Numbered from the stretch's first letter, positions 15,005 through 23,839 are shown. The stretch: 37,462 nt of DNA from Hylemonella gracilis ATCC 19624 (GCF_000211835.1 NZ_AEGR01000057.1:1-37462); one strand, 5' to 3'. Numbers and translations: made by a program. The notes: a model not told the origin generated them from the sequence alone.

Positions 15005-16744
15005 TCACCAGGCCGTCGCTTTGTCCACCTCCTCCAGGGTCGTCAGCCCCTGCAGCACTTTGAGCAGGCCATCGTGGCGCATGGAACGGAAACCGTCGCG
15101 CCGGGCCGCGCGCTGGATCTCCACCAGGGACTGCTGCCGTGAGATCAGATCGCGAATGGCGTCGCTCAGCACGAAGACTTCGTGGATGCCCATGCGCCCC
15201 GCGTAACCACTGCCGTGGCAACGCGGGCACCCTCGTCCACGGCAGAAATGGACCGGCGCGTCACCCCGGTTGTGGAACAGGGTGTCCAGAACTTCAATGC
15301 TCGGTTCATAGCGCTCCTTGCAGTGCGGACAGATGCGGCGCACCAGGCGCTGGGCGAGCACGCCGATGACCGAAGGCGCCACCAGGAAGGGCGGCACCCC
15401 GATATCGACCAGGCGAGTGACGGCCTGCGCGGCGCTGTTGGTGTGCAGCGTGGCCATGACCAGATGTCCGGTGAGCGCGGCCTGGGTGGCGATGCGCGCG
15501 GTCTCCAGATCGCGGATTTCACCGATCAGCAGCACCTCCGGGTCCTGGCGCAGCACGGCCCGCAGCACCTGCGCGAAATCCAGGCCGATGGCGCCGTGGG
15601 TCTGGATCTGGGTGACACCATCGATGCGCAATTCCACCGGATCCTCCACCGTGACGATGTTGACCTCGGGGCTGTGCAACCGCGCCAACGCCGCGTAGAG
15701 CGTGGTGGTCTTGCCCGAACCGGTGGGCCCGGTCACCAGCAAGACCCCATGCGGGCGCTGGATCAATTGCTCCAGCAAGTCCTGGTTACGCCGCGAAAAC
15801 CCGAGCTCGTCGATGGGCGTGACGCGCTGGTCGGACGAACCCACCGCGCGCAGGACCGCCTTCTCTCCGAACACGCTGGGCACGATGGACAGGCGGAAAT
15901 CGTGGCTGCGGCCCTTTTGAGTCAGGCTGACACGCCCGTCCTGGGGACGGCGTTTTTCAGCGAAATCCAGGCTGGCGATCAGCTTCAAGTGCGACAGCAG
16001 GGGCGCGAGCAGGTCTTTGTCCAGCACCAGCCGGGTCTGCAGCAGGCCATCGATGCGAAAGCGCAAGGCCAAGGCGTTCGCCATCGGCTGGATGTGGAGG
16101 TCACTCGCGCGGTGCTTCAAGCTGTAGAGCAGCAGACCGCGCACCAGCTCACCCGCTCCCGACACCGAGGCTGACGCCGCTGGGCCTGACGCTCCCATCG
16201 CTGGCGACGCAGCGATGGCCTCGCGCATGGGGCGGCCCAGCTCCTGGCTGATCTTGCGAGCCAGGGCGGTCAAGCCCGCACGGCCCGTGTACTGGACTTC
16301 GATGCCGTTCTCGATGTCCTGCGCGAAGGCGAAAACCGCCTGCACGGAGTCCACGGACCTGGCCGATGGCCCAGCCGCGACCGCGCGCTCGACTTCGGCC
16401 ACCACCATCGCGTCCTCGGGACGCACCAGGGCCACGTGCAGCGTGCGCTGCGTGAGCTGCAAGGGCAGGCACTGCAAACGGCGCGCGGCATCCGCACTGA
16501 TGCACGCCAGGGCCTCGGGCTGGACCGCGGCTCGGTCCAGCGCCACCGTGTCCTTGCCAATGCTGGCCGCGTAGCGTTGCGCCAGTCGAGCCTTGAGGGC
16601 CGCTGATTCCAGCGCGCTGTGGAGGTGGGTGGACAGCTCAAGGTGCCGCACGCCGAACATCAGCTGCAGGCCGTCGGCCTCTTTGTCGCTCGCGATGCCG
16701 GCCTCGACCAGAGCTTGCACAAACGACGACCTAGTCACGGCCAT
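15005..16744 (-). CDS. GspE/PilB-family secretion or pilus ATPase
   Basis: The 579-residue protein has an N-terminal GspE-N/MshEN-like region (about 1-130) and a linker. The ATPase core has DFRLSIVPSVFGEKAVLR, Walker A GPTGSGKT (339-346), the Asp box VTVEDPVEL, Walker B LRQDPEVLLIGEIRD and the His box ATLHTNSA. Two CxxC pairs (C472/C475 and C506/C509) form the zinc module of GspE/PilB. It powers assembly of type II pseudopili or type IV pili. No gspF or pilC lies beside it. I prefer ATG 16744 to 16768: the region between overlaps a small upstream ORF and is not conserved. The minor pilin operon some 8 kb away may belong to the same machine. Confidence 0.88.
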   Translation of the reverse strand: MAVTRSSFVQALVEAGIASDKEADGLQLMFGVRHLELSTHLHSALESAALKARLAQRYAASIGKDTVALDRAAVQPEALACISADAARRLQCLPLQLTQRTLHVALVRPEDAMVVAEVERAVAAGPSARSVDSVQAVFAFAQDIENGIEVQYTGRAGLTALARKISQELGRPMREAIAASPAMGASGPAASASVSGAGELVRGLLLYSLKHRASDLHIQPMANALALRFRIDGLLQTRLVLDKDLLAPLLSHLKLIASLDFAEKRRPQDGRVSLTQKGRSHDFRLSIVPSVFGEKAVLRAVGSSDQRVTPIDELGFSRRNQDLLEQLIQRPHGVLLVTGPTGSGKTTTLYAALARLHSPEVNIVTVEDPVELRIDGVTQIQTHGAIGLDFAQVLRAVLRQDPEVLLIGEIRDLETARIATQAALTGHLVMATLHTNSAAQAVTRLVDIGVPPFLVAPSVIGVLAQRLVRRICPHCKERYEPSIEVLDTLFHNRGDAPVHFCRGRGCPRCHGSGYAGRMGIHEVFVLSDAIRDLISRQQSLVEIQRAARRDGFRSMRHDGLLKVLQGLTTLEEVDKATAW

Positions 16745-16919
16745 TGTCCTGGACCGCGCGCGTGGCACCGAAGGCGGGGCCTTGATCGGGCATCGGCGGC
16801 GCTAAAGACTCGTCCCGCGAGCAGCCCGAAGTACCTCGACTCGCCTGCTCAGCCAGTTCCCGCAACAGCTCCTGAAGATCGAACCGGTGCTCGGGCAGCG
16901 GTTCCCGTGACTGATCCAT
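16731..16919 (-). CDS. Small ORF upstream of the GspE-like gene
   Basis: A 62-residue frame (MDQSREPLPEHRFDLQELLRELAEQ...) overlaps the start of the ATPase gene by 14 bases, which suggests translational coupling. AAGGGGG precedes the tandem ATGATG; the second ATG (16919) has the better spacing. The N-terminal 35 residues could form an amphipathic helix; the rest is low-complexity. I recognise no family. It may be a real small partner protein or a leader ORF that delivers ribosomes to the ATPase start. Confidence 0.45.
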   Translation of the reverse strand: MDQSREPLPEHRFDLQELLRELAEQASRGTSGCSRDESLAPPMPDQGPAFGATRAVQDNGRD

Positions 16920-16926
16920 CATGCCC

Positions 16927-16958
16927 CCTTCGCGTGGAACGTGTTGAACACGCGAAGG
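16927..16958. promoter_or_regulatory. Perfect 10-bp inverted repeat touching the small-ORF ribosome-binding site
   Basis: CCTTCGCGTG (16927-16936) and CACGCGAAGG (16949-16958) are exact inverted copies separated by 12 bases. On the minus-strand transcript the 3' arm ends in AAGG, the first bases of the Shine-Dalgarno AAGGGGG of the small ORF. Folding would partly hide the ribosome-binding site. It could instead be a protein operator. Confidence 0.6.
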
Positions 16959-17031
16959 AGGTTAGCACCGGGCGCAGGCGCGGCGCCTCAGACTATGGAT
17001 TCACGCAAGGCGCAGCACCAAGCTACCGATT

Positions 17032-19407
17032 TCAGCCGCGCAACAAGGCTTTCAGCGCCTGCTGCAGGCGGCGTGCGGCGTCCGGCGTGTGCGGCGTGGC
17101 CAGCACGCGGGCCACGTCCTGCCCCCAGGTCTGAGCGGGAGCGGGATCGTTGCGACGGGTCAACAGCTGCAGTTGCAGAGCGCGGCGCGCCGCCAGATGG
17201 TCGGCCGGCGTGGGCACTTCGGCGGCCATTTCCAGCCGCAGCAAGGTTTCAGCGCCGTCGCCCTGCGCAGCCGAGGCCAGCGCCTGGCTCCAGAGCGCGC
17301 GGGTGCCTGAGCTGACGGCGCGGCCCAGTTCCTGAACACTGGGCAGTTGCTCGGTGCTGCGCTGCGACCACGCGTCCAACACTTTGGTCAGCGCCTCGCC
17401 GTGCGCCTGCACGGCCAGTTTCTTCAACGCGGCCTGAGCGTGCTCCAGCGCATCACGCTGAGCACGGAACGCCGCGTCACCCAGGCGCGGCTGCATCGCG
17501 CTCGACGACGGCGCCCCCCGCGCCGCGTCGCGCGGACCACGTCCGCGCTCGTCGCGACCCGGCGCCGACCCCGGCCTGCCGCCGCGATCCCCTCGGCCCA
17601 GGGGCGCGGCGGGCTCGGACTTGCGCATGCCAGGGCGGTCATCGCCGCGCACCGCCACGACGGGTTTGCGCGGCGCGGTGGGCGCGGGGGCCGGTGCGTC
17701 CTGCGCCGCATCGGTGGGCGCCATGCTGGCGGCCGTATCCGTCGGTCCGTCAGCCGCCGCGCTTGGCGTGGACTGCACAGCCTTGGGGTCGGCCCGGCGT
17801 GCCGCTTCCAAGGCCGCCATGGCCGCGTGGATGGCCTGAGCGTCACCGCTGGCGCTGGCCGCTTGCAAGGCCTGCGCGGCGTCGTACACCGCGCGGTCGT
17901 AAGGGGTCATGGATTCCGGGTTGACGGCTTGGCGCGGCGCGAAGCGTTCGCCCTGGCCTTCACCGGGTCCGCGAGAAGGACGATCACCCCGTTCGCCGCG
18001 GCGGGCGGGCCTGCGCTCCGCGTCCAGGGCAAAAGCGTCGTCGATGGGTTTGCGGAAGGCCTCCCACAATTTTTGCTCCTGCCGGCGGTCCAGCGGCATG
18101 GCCTGAGCCTCCACCTGCCAGCGCTGCTGCAAGGCCTTCACATCGTCGATTCGCAAGACCGCGCCAGCCGCGTGGGCCGCGCTCAATTGCTTGGCCTCCT
18201 CGACCAGCGCTTGGCGTCGCTGCAAGCCCGCTTTCTGCGCGCGCGCCAGCGGCGCATGGGCGGCATCCCACACGGACTTCCAGCGGGACAGCAATTCAGC
18301 GAATGCTTTTTCGCTCAAGTGACCGGCCTCACGCCAACGCTCGCTGAACTGGTGCAGTTCGCGGTTGTAGGCTTTCCAATCGGTCTGGGTATCTTCAGCG
18401 GCCGGCGCGTCGCCGGCTTGCGCGATGCCATGGGCGGCCGTCCACTGCTTGAGTTCTTCAATCAGGGCAATGCGCTTGGCCTTGTGTTCAGCGCTCTCCG
18501 CCTTGAGTTTGTCCAGCCAGACCTGAACCACCTTGTGGGCGGCGCTGCAGGCCTCGTCAAAGCGCTTCCACAGCAGCGGATGCGGCGCACCGGCGCTGAG
18601 GTCCAGCTTCTTCCATTGCTCGCGCAAGTCGCGCAGCGCTTCTTGCAGCTTGCGGCCCGCCAGAGCGGCGCCGCCCTCACCGTGCAGCAGGGCTTCGGCC
18701 TTGGTGATCAACTCCAGGCGCGCCGGGTCGTTCTGCCGGGCTTGGGCGGCGGACGAGGGCGCGGCTGCCACGGCGGGGGACGGCGCCGCGCTGCCCGCGC
18801 CGCCGCTGGCACCCTCGCCTCGGGCCTGTCTCAGCTCCTCGGCCCAAACGGGCACCTGAGGCAAGGGAGCGCTGGCGTCCTCGGCCGCCACGCGAGCCTG
18901 GGCCAAGGCAGCCCCGAAAGCTTCCCAGACCAGGCCCAGCTGCGCGCGCGAGGCTTCGAGTTGGGCCGCGATGCGCGCGCCAGCGCCGGCCGGAACGCCG
19001 CCAGCCTCCGCGCCCTGCGCAACGCTGGGCCACTCGCGCGCCTGGAACAGGGCGCCCGCCTCGGCCTGCCAGCGCGCCACGTCGGCGCCCAGGCTTTCGG
19101 ACCCGGATTGCGCTTCGCGCCAGGGCTTGGTCGACAGGGATTCGATGCGCTGGACCAGCAGCACGGCCGCTTCACGCTCCACCTGCGCACGGTGTTGCAG
19201 GTCCTCGACCGCCTGGACCCGCTCGGCCAGACGGCTACGCAGCGCAGCCAGGGGTTCGCGGCTCAGGGGGGCGCCCGCCTTGGCGGCGTCACGCGGCCAG
19301 GCTTGGGCTTCGGCCAGGTTCAGATGCGGCGCATCCAGCAAGGCTTGGGCCTTGTCGATCCAGGATTGGCTGGCCTGGGGGTCCTGAGGGGCAGAGGTAG
19401 ATGACAT
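17032..19407 (-). CDS. DUF349-repeat protein
   Basis: The 791 residues are Ala/Arg/Glu-rich and mostly helical. Two or three DUF349-like units of about 70 residues are visible around 255-480, each with the pattern LW..F..A........ and a central W: LREQWKKLDLSAGAPHPLLW, LSRWKSVWDAAHAPL, LQQRWQVEAQAMPLDRRQEQ. A long disordered Pro/Ala/Arg/Gly-rich segment (about 490-650) and a helical C-terminal part follow. DUF349 proteins have no firmly assigned role that I can cite. I set the start at ATG 19407 (MSSTSAPQDPQ); it has no Shine-Dalgarno and lies 13 bases past a terminator-like hairpin. The open frame continues to 19512, but through that hairpin and T tract. It stands alone between gaps. Confidence 0.85.
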   Translation of the reverse strand: MSSTSAPQDPQASQSWIDKAQALLDAPHLNLAEAQAWPRDAAKAGAPLSREPLAALRSRLAERVQAVEDLQHRAQVEREAAVLLVQRIESLSTKPWREAQSGSESLGADVARWQAEAGALFQAREWPSVAQGAEAGGVPAGAGARIAAQLEASRAQLGLVWEAFGAALAQARVAAEDASAPLPQVPVWAEELRQARGEGASGGAGSAAPSPAVAAAPSSAAQARQNDPARLELITKAEALLHGEGGAALAGRKLQEALRDLREQWKKLDLSAGAPHPLLWKRFDEACSAAHKVVQVWLDKLKAESAEHKAKRIALIEELKQWTAAHGIAQAGDAPAAEDTQTDWKAYNRELHQFSERWREAGHLSEKAFAELLSRWKSVWDAAHAPLARAQKAGLQRRQALVEEAKQLSAAHAAGAVLRIDDVKALQQRWQVEAQAMPLDRRQEQKLWEAFRKPIDDAFALDAERRPARRGERGDRPSRGPGEGQGERFAPRQAVNPESMTPYDRAVYDAAQALQAASASGDAQAIHAAMAALEAARRADPKAVQSTPSAAADGPTDTAASMAPTDAAQDAPAPAPTAPRKPVVAVRGDDRPGMRKSEPAAPLGRGDRGGRPGSAPGRDERGRGPRDAARGAPSSSAMQPRLGDAAFRAQRDALEHAQAALKKLAVQAHGEALTKVLDAWSQRSTEQLPSVQELGRAVSSGTRALWSQALASAAQGDGAETLLRLEMAAEVPTPADHLAARRALQLQLLTRRNDPAPAQTWGQDVARVLATPHTPDAARRLQQALKALLRG

Positions 19408-19420
19408 ATCAGATGAAGTC

Positions 19421-19450
19421 GAAAAAACAAAAACCTGCCTCGCAGGTTTT
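19421..19450 (-). terminator. Intrinsic terminator just upstream of the DUF349 gene
   Basis: On the minus strand AAAACCTGC and GCAGGTTTT (19442-19450 and 19430-19438) form a perfect 9-bp stem around a 3-base loop, followed by TTTTTGTTTTTT. It may end a short transcript from the gap (see the candidate small ORF at 19505-19642) or attenuate the DUF349 gene, whose ATG is 13 bases beyond. Confidence 0.75.
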
Positions 19451-19504
19451 CTCAGAACCCGGATTGTCGCCGCCCGCGCCCCGGTTTGCTCGTGCAAAGC
19501 GTCG

Positions 19505-19642
19505 TCAGCCATGGGAAACCCGCAGAACCACTGCCGGCATCTGCGGGAACACCTCTGGCGCGCGGCCCGCAGGCCATGCCTGTCCCGTCAGGGGCTCGGC
19601 GTCCACCCGCTCAACTTGAGGGGTTTTTGCGTCCAGTCGCAT
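19505..19642 (-). CDS. Candidate small ORF in the gap upstream of DUF349
   Basis: A 45-codon frame (MRLDAKTPQVERVDAEPLTG...) ends 55 bases before a strong terminator on the same strand. A GTG at 19651 would add three residues and has GAAGGGG about 9 bases upstream. GC content at third positions is high, as in real genes here, but I recognise no family. The frame also contains a perfect 7-bp inverted repeat (19519-19525 / 19541-19547), so a small structured RNA is an alternative reading. Confidence 0.25.
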   Translation of the reverse strand: MRLDAKTPQVERVDAEPLTGQAWPAGRAPEVFPQMPAVVLRVSHG

Positions 19643-19659
19643 CAAACCCACAGTTTCGG

Positions 19660-20118
19660 CCCCTTCACCGAAACGTTACACATCTCCGAAAATCTGATCA
19701 AAAACCTGTAAAAGCTTCGGCAAAGACCTGATCTTGAATGATTTTTCAACAAATCGACATGCCCTGCGCGTGGCCGCTATCAAAGCCATAGGCAGCGCAT
19801 ATGGATAGAAAAACATACCTCCCCCATTACAATTCGTTGCACTGACGGGGCGCCACCGCGCGGCCCCGCACCCCGAGGTCTCAGGTTCCCGCCTCCTTAC
19901 ATGGTCAAGGGAACTCCCCGGGGCTCCGCTGCCGAAACCGGCTACATCGGACCACAAGCGCGGGCATGTTGATGGATGCTCGCGTGACCGATGGCGTACC
20001 AACCCAGACGTGGCTTAGACCAGCCCGACACCTTTCCCCCCGGAACCGCGCACGACGCAGACCCGGGCATGACATGGCGTCGGCGCATGGGTCCAAGCCG
20101 CGCGAGATGAGGATTGCT
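19660..20118 (+). other. Gene-free upstream region of the lytic transglycosylase gene
   Basis: No convincing gene is seen on either strand. The left part (19660-19840) is AT-richer than its surroundings. TACAAT at 19828-19833 is a good -10 candidate for the plus-strand gene, giving a leader of about 280 bases. An upstream in-frame ATG at 19966 gives residues that look non-coding, so I do not extend the gene. Confidence 0.4.
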
Positions 20119-20994
20119 ATGACAGCGCTTGACGACATGGGCGACAGCTTGCGGAAAATGCCGCGCCGCCTTGTCCAATTCTTTTATTCCCTGGCTCACA
20201 ACGGCTTCGCTCTGTTTGGCCTGAGCGTGATCCTGGTGCTGCTGGCCTTGGCCGCACATTCCGGTTTGCGCAAGGCCGGGGAAGAACACTTGATGGACTG
20301 GCTGCAGACGCGCCAGTTCGGCGAGCCCTTGGAAGAACCCAGCCCGCTCGTGACGGTGGGCCGTGCGACAGCCACCGATTTGCAGAACCTGAGCGCTCAG
20401 CAAGCCGCCGTGACGGATTGGCTGAGCCGCCGTTACCGCATCGCGCCCCAGCCGCTCTCGGCCTTGGTGCTGGAGGCCTACCAAATTGGGCACAACTACA
20501 AGCTGGACCCCTTGCTGCTGCTTTCGGTGATGGCCATCGAATCTGGCTTCAATCCCTTCGCGCAAAGCCCCGTCGGCGCCCAGGGCCTGATGCAGGTCAT
20601 GACCCATCTCCATGGCGAGAAATACGAACCCTTCGGTGGCCAGCTCGCCGCCTTCGATCCGCTGACGAATCTGCACGTGGGTGCGCGTGTGCTGCGTGAA
20701 TACATCGTGCGCGCCGGTTCCATCGAGGGTGGCCTGCGCCGCTACGTGGGCGCGGCCAATCTGCCCAGCGACGGCGGCTATGTGACCAAGGTATTGAGCG
20801 AACACCACTTGCTGACCCTGGTCGCGCGCCAAGCCCAGCACGTGCCCGACGTGCCCAAACCGCCTGTTCGCTCCCGCTCCATGCAAATCACCATGCCGGC
20901 CGCCCCGTCCCGGCCGGAGACGGCTACGCATGCCAGCGCCACGGGCGCTTCGCCCGTGGGCGCCAAGCAGACGGTCGCTCTGCTCAACAACTGA
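20119..20994 (+). CDS. Membrane-anchored lytic transglycosylase (SLT domain)
   Basis: The enzyme cleaves the glycan strands of peptidoglycan to 1,6-anhydromuropeptides. The 291 residues have one N-terminal membrane helix (about 28-47, FGLSVILVLLALAA). The SLT domain (about 115-245) contains LLLLSVMAIESGFNP with catalytic E141, and PVGAQGLMQVM. AGSIEGGLRRYVGA replaces the usual A.NAG....... segment, and a low-complexity tail follows. The ATG at 20119 has GAGGA 5 bases upstream; the longer frame to 19966 is rejected. It precedes glyA by 309 bases on the same strand. Confidence 0.92.
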   Translation: MTALDDMGDSLRKMPRRLVQFFYSLAHNGFALFGLSVILVLLALAAHSGLRKAGEEHLMDWLQTRQFGEPLEEPSPLVTVGRATATDLQNLSAQQAAVTDWLSRRYRIAPQPLSALVLEAYQIGHNYKLDPLLLLSVMAIESGFNPFAQSPVGAQGLMQVMTHLHGEKYEPFGGQLAAFDPLTNLHVGARVLREYIVRAGSIEGGLRRYVGAANLPSDGGYVTKVLSEHHLLTLVARQAQHVPDVPKPPVRSRSMQITMPAAPSRPETATHASATGASPVGAKQTVALLNN

Positions 20995-21303
20995 GTATCT
21001 CAGTCCTCATTTCCCCGGCCACGGGCCAGGGACCCGCGCTGGGCTACACTAGGCGGGCACGCGACTGGCGATAGGCCCGCCGACCGGGAAAACACCGCTT
21101 TTTCACCGACTGGCGTGGCTGACGTGGGCCACCACCGGGGAGCGTGCCGCGCGGCATGTCGTCAGGCCCCCGGGCCACCTGCAAGCCGTCGCGTTTTGCC
21201 GTGCGCCTGGGCAGCCTTTCCGCTTGCATCGCGTCCCGCGGGACGCGCCCGCGAGCGGGACAGGCCCGCGTCACCACCCGCTCCAACTGCACACTTGCAC
21301 GCC
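20995..21303 (+). other. glyA upstream region with hairpins
   Basis: A TACACT at 21045-21050 is a plausible -10 box for glyA and would give a leader of about 250 bases. Directly after it GGCGGGC (21052-21058) and GCCCGCC (21075-21081) can pair. Further on GCGTCCCGCGGGACGC (21231-21246) is a perfect 16-base palindrome. The glycine riboswitch signature is not visible. An open frame continuous with glyA exists but its residues do not resemble the family. Confidence 0.4.
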
Positions 21304-22548
21304 ATGTACAACCGCAACATTCTTGTCGAACAAGCCGACCCCGAACTCTTCGCCGCCATCCAGGCCGAAAACAAGCGCCAGGAAGAGCACATCGAGCTGA
21401 TCGCCAGCGAAAACTATGCCTCGCCCGCCGTCATGTGGGCCCAGGGCACGCAGCTGACCAACAAGTACGCCGAAGGTTATCCCGGCAAGCGCTATTACGG
21501 CGGCTGCGAATTCGTGGACGTGGCCGAACAGCTGGCCATCGACCGTGTCAAGAAGATCTTCGGCGCCGACGCCGCCAACGTGCAGCCGCACTGCGGCGCT
21601 TCCGCCAACGAGGCTGTGTTCCTGGCCTTCCTCAAGCCCGGCGACACCATCATGGGCATGAGCCTGGCCGAAGGCGGTCACCTGACCCACGGCATGCCGC
21701 TCAATATGTCGGGCAAGTGGTTCAACGTGGTCAGCTATGGCCTGAACGCGCAGGAAGCCATCGACTACGAAGCGATGGAAAAGAAGGCGCGTGAGACCAA
21801 ACCCAAGTTGATCATCGCGGGCGCCTCGGCCTACAGCCTGCATATCGACTTCGCGCGCTTCGCGAAGATCGCCAAGGAAGTCGGCGCGATCTTCATGGTG
21901 GACATGGCGCACTACGCCGGCCTGATCGCCGCGGGCGTCTACCCGAACCCCGTGCCGCACGCCGACGTCGTGACCAGCACCACGCACAAGAGCCTGCGGG
22001 GCCCGCGTGGCGGCTTCATCCTGATGAAGGCCGAGCATGAGAAAGCCATCAACAGCGCCATCTTCCCCGGCCTGCAAGGCGGCCCGCTGATGCACGTGAT
22101 CGCGGCCAAGGCCGTGGCGTTCAAGGAAGCGCTGGAACCGGCCTTCAAGGCCTACCAGCAACAGGTGGTGAAAAACGCCCAGGTCGTGGCCGAGACCCTG
22201 ACCCAGCGCGGCCTGCGCATCGTCAGCGGCGGCACGCAAAGCCACGTCATGCTGGTGGACCTGCGCGCCAAGGGCATCACGGGCAAGGAAGCCGAAGCCG
22301 TGCTGGGCGCCGCCCACATGACCATCAACAAGAACGCCATCCCCAACGACCCGGAAAAGCCGATGGTGACCAGCGGCGTGCGCATCGGCACCCCTGCCAT
22401 GACCACGCGCGGCTTCAAGGACGAGGAAGCGCGCATCACTGCCAACCTGGTCGCGGACGTGTTGGACAAGCCGCGCGACGAGGCCAACATCGCGGCCGTG
22501 CGGGCCAAGGTGAACGCCTTGACCGCAAGATTCCCCGTGTACAAATGA
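21304..22548 (+). CDS. glyA: Serine hydroxymethyltransferase
   Basis: SHMT converts serine and tetrahydrofolate to glycine and 5,10-methylene-tetrahydrofolate, the main source of one-carbon units. The 414 residues begin [16 protein letters not shown]. They show [16 protein letters not shown] and [22 protein letters not shown], then [15 protein letters not shown] with the pyridoxal-phosphate lysine K229. NKNAIPNDP and [14 protein letters not shown] follow. Length fits the family (415-420). The start is chosen on family alignment; there is no strong ribosome-binding site. nrdR follows in the common glyA-nrdR order. Confidence 0.98.
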   Translation: MYNRNILVEQADPELFAAIQAENKRQEEHIELIASENYASPAVMWAQGTQLTNKYAEGYPGKRYYGGCEFVDVAEQLAIDRVKKIFGADAANVQPHCGASANEAVFLAFLKPGDTIMGMSLAEGGHLTHGMPLNMSGKWFNVVSYGLNAQEAIDYEAMEKKARETKPKLIIAGASAYSLHIDFARFAKIAKEVGAIFMVDMAHYAGLIAAGVYPNPVPHADVVTSTTHKSLRGPRGGFILMKAEHEKAINSAIFPGLQGGPLMHVIAAKAVAFKEALEPAFKAYQQQVVKNAQVVAETLTQRGLRIVSGGTQSHVMLVDLRAKGITGKEAEAVLGAAHMTINKNAIPNDPEKPMVTSGVRIGTPAMTTRGFKDEEARITANLVADVLDKPRDEANIAAVRAKVNALTARFPVYK

Positions 22549-22580
22549 ACACCCCCCTGAGGCGCCACGCGCCCCGGCAC

Positions 22581-22724
22581 CCATTGCCAGAGGCAATGGT
22601 CCTTTGGGTTGTCCAAGCCTGCGCAGGCAGGCTTGGAGCCGCAACCCTCAGCCCCCTGAACGCCATCCTTCGTTGGCAGGGGGGACGCACCCAGTGGCCC
22701 GGCAAAGCCGGCTTCACGGGTGCG
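22581..22724. repeat. Cluster of three palindromes between glyA and nrdR (REP-like)
   Basis: Three hairpins lie in the 209-base gap. The first is CCATTGCC/GGCAATGG with a 3-base loop (22581-22599). The second is CCAAGCCTGC/GCAGGCTTGG with a 4-base loop (22613-22636). The third is CGCACCC...GGGTGCG enclosing CCGGC-AAA-GCCGG (22686-22724). The gap starts with CCCCCCTGAGGCGCC. I associate such sequence with dispersed intergenic elements of Comamonadaceae, but cannot check copies elsewhere. None has a T run. Confidence 0.65.
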
Positions 22725-22757
22725 CGCGCATAAAACCTCAGTTCAACGGCAAACACC

Positions 22758-23207
22758 ATGAAGTGCCCCTTCTGCGGCCACCCCGAAACCCAGGTCGTCG
22801 AGACCCGGATTTCGGAGGACGGGGATTTCATCCGCCGCCGCCGCCAGTGCGGGCACTGCGAGAAGCGCTTCACCACCTACGAACGGCCGGAAGTCAACTT
22901 TCCGGCGGTCGTCAAGAAGGATGGACGGCGCATCGAGTACGAACGCGGCAAGTTGATGGCCTCCTTGCAACTGGCCTTGCGCAAACGCCCGGTCAGCACG
23001 GAGCAAATCGACAGCGCCATTGAACGCATCGAGGAAAAGCTGCTCAACCTGGGTCTGCGTGAGGTGCCATCCGCGCGCATCGGCGAATTGGTGATGCGCG
23101 AGCTGAAGAAACTCGACAAGGTCGCCTACGTGCGCTTCGCCAGCGTCTACCGCAGCTTCGAAGACATCGACGAGTTCAAGACCCTGGTCGAGGAATTCCG
23201 GCGCTGA
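22758..23207 (+). CDS. nrdR: Transcriptional repressor NrdR
   Basis: NrdR senses ATP/dATP and represses ribonucleotide reductase genes by binding NrdR boxes. The 149 residues carry the zinc ribbon C3-x2-C6 and C31-x2-C34 and the basic [18 protein letters not shown] stretch. An ATP-cone domain follows (about 49-139), beginning [16 protein letters not shown]. Length is exactly that of the family (about 150). It follows glyA on the same strand across the palindrome cluster. Confidence 0.98.
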   Translation: MKCPFCGHPETQVVETRISEDGDFIRRRRQCGHCEKRFTTYERPEVNFPAVVKKDGRRIEYERGKLMASLQLALRKRPVSTEQIDSAIERIEEKLLNLGLREVPSARIGELVMRELKKLDKVAYVRFASVYRSFEDIDEFKTLVEEFRR

Positions 23208-23249
23208 GATTCCTGGCGGCTGGCCAGTTTCCGCGAAACCCGTCAGCGC

Positions 23250-23765
23250 TCACCGCCAACAGTCCGGCACCGACAGTGCCGCCCCGGTGCGTCCCTTCAC
23301 ACCCGTGTGCGTCAAGGTCAAGCTGCCGCAGGCGTCATCCCATCCCGGCGCTGGCACGGCCTGGAGCGTGTAGGTGTCGGCCTGGGCCTCGCTCACGCTG
23401 AGCTGGTAACGCGCGGTCTCGGCCGGCGCGCCCTCGGGCACGGTGCGCAGGCGCAGAGGCAAGACCGGCGCTACATCGGCCGGCGTGGTGTATCGGTTGT
23501 ACACGGCGTGGTAACGCTCCATGTACTGCTGGGCGTCTTGCAGGGCCGCGCGCGCCTCGGCGCGATGGGCGCGGCGCACATGGTGGGTGTACGCCGGGTA
23601 AGCCAGGGCGGCCAAGAGGCCAACGATGAGCACCACGGTCATCAGTTCGATCAAGGTGTACCCATGCGCCCTGCCGTGTCCTCGCGGCGAGACCGGGCCG
23701 CGCGGTCCACGCGATCCGCAAGCCCTCACCCATGAACCGTGCTCGTGCTCGTGATGGGTCAGCAT
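23250..23765 (-). CDS. pilE: Type IV pilin-like protein, PilE group
   Basis: The 171-residue prepilin has the type III signal G35/YTLIELMTVVLIVGLLAAL with Glu at +5 of the mature protein. An amphipathic helix and a variable C-terminal part follow, with two Cys (in DDACGSL and VPDCWR) that could form the terminal disulfide loop of PilE-like minor pilins. The leader is unusually long (35 residues) and begins MLTHHEHEHG. The start at 23765 is supported by AGGGGA six bases upstream; a GTG at 23729 would shorten it. It is the last gene of the minor-pilin run, 74 bases after pilX, and faces nrdR. Confidence 0.88.
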   Translation of the reverse strand: MLTHHEHEHGSWVRACGSRGPRGPVSPRGHGRAHGYTLIELMTVVLIVGLLAALAYPAYTHHVRRAHRAEARAALQDAQQYMERYHAVYNRYTTPADVAPVLPLRLRTVPEGAPAETARYQLSVSEAQADTYTLQAVPAPGWDDACGSLTLTHTGVKGRTGAALSVPDCWR

Positions 23766-23839
23766 GCCATTCCCCTAGGTCCTGTTCACACTCATCGCCC
23801 GAGTGCATCCGTTGTCCGATGCGCCTTGCCCGCGATGCA

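Noticed and set aside
17347-19404. 685-codon plus-strand frame opposite the DUF349 gene
   Set aside because: Low-complexity Arg/Gly/Ala/His antisense shadow without domains; the minus-strand protein has recognisable repeats.
19966-20118. Extension of the lytic transglycosylase frame
   Set aside because: Arg/Pro-rich non-coding-like residues before a good ribosome-binding site and ATG at 20119.
21115-21303. Extension of the glyA frame
   Set aside because: Serine hydroxymethyltransferases start at the MYNRN position; the upstream residues are not conserved and contain palindromes.
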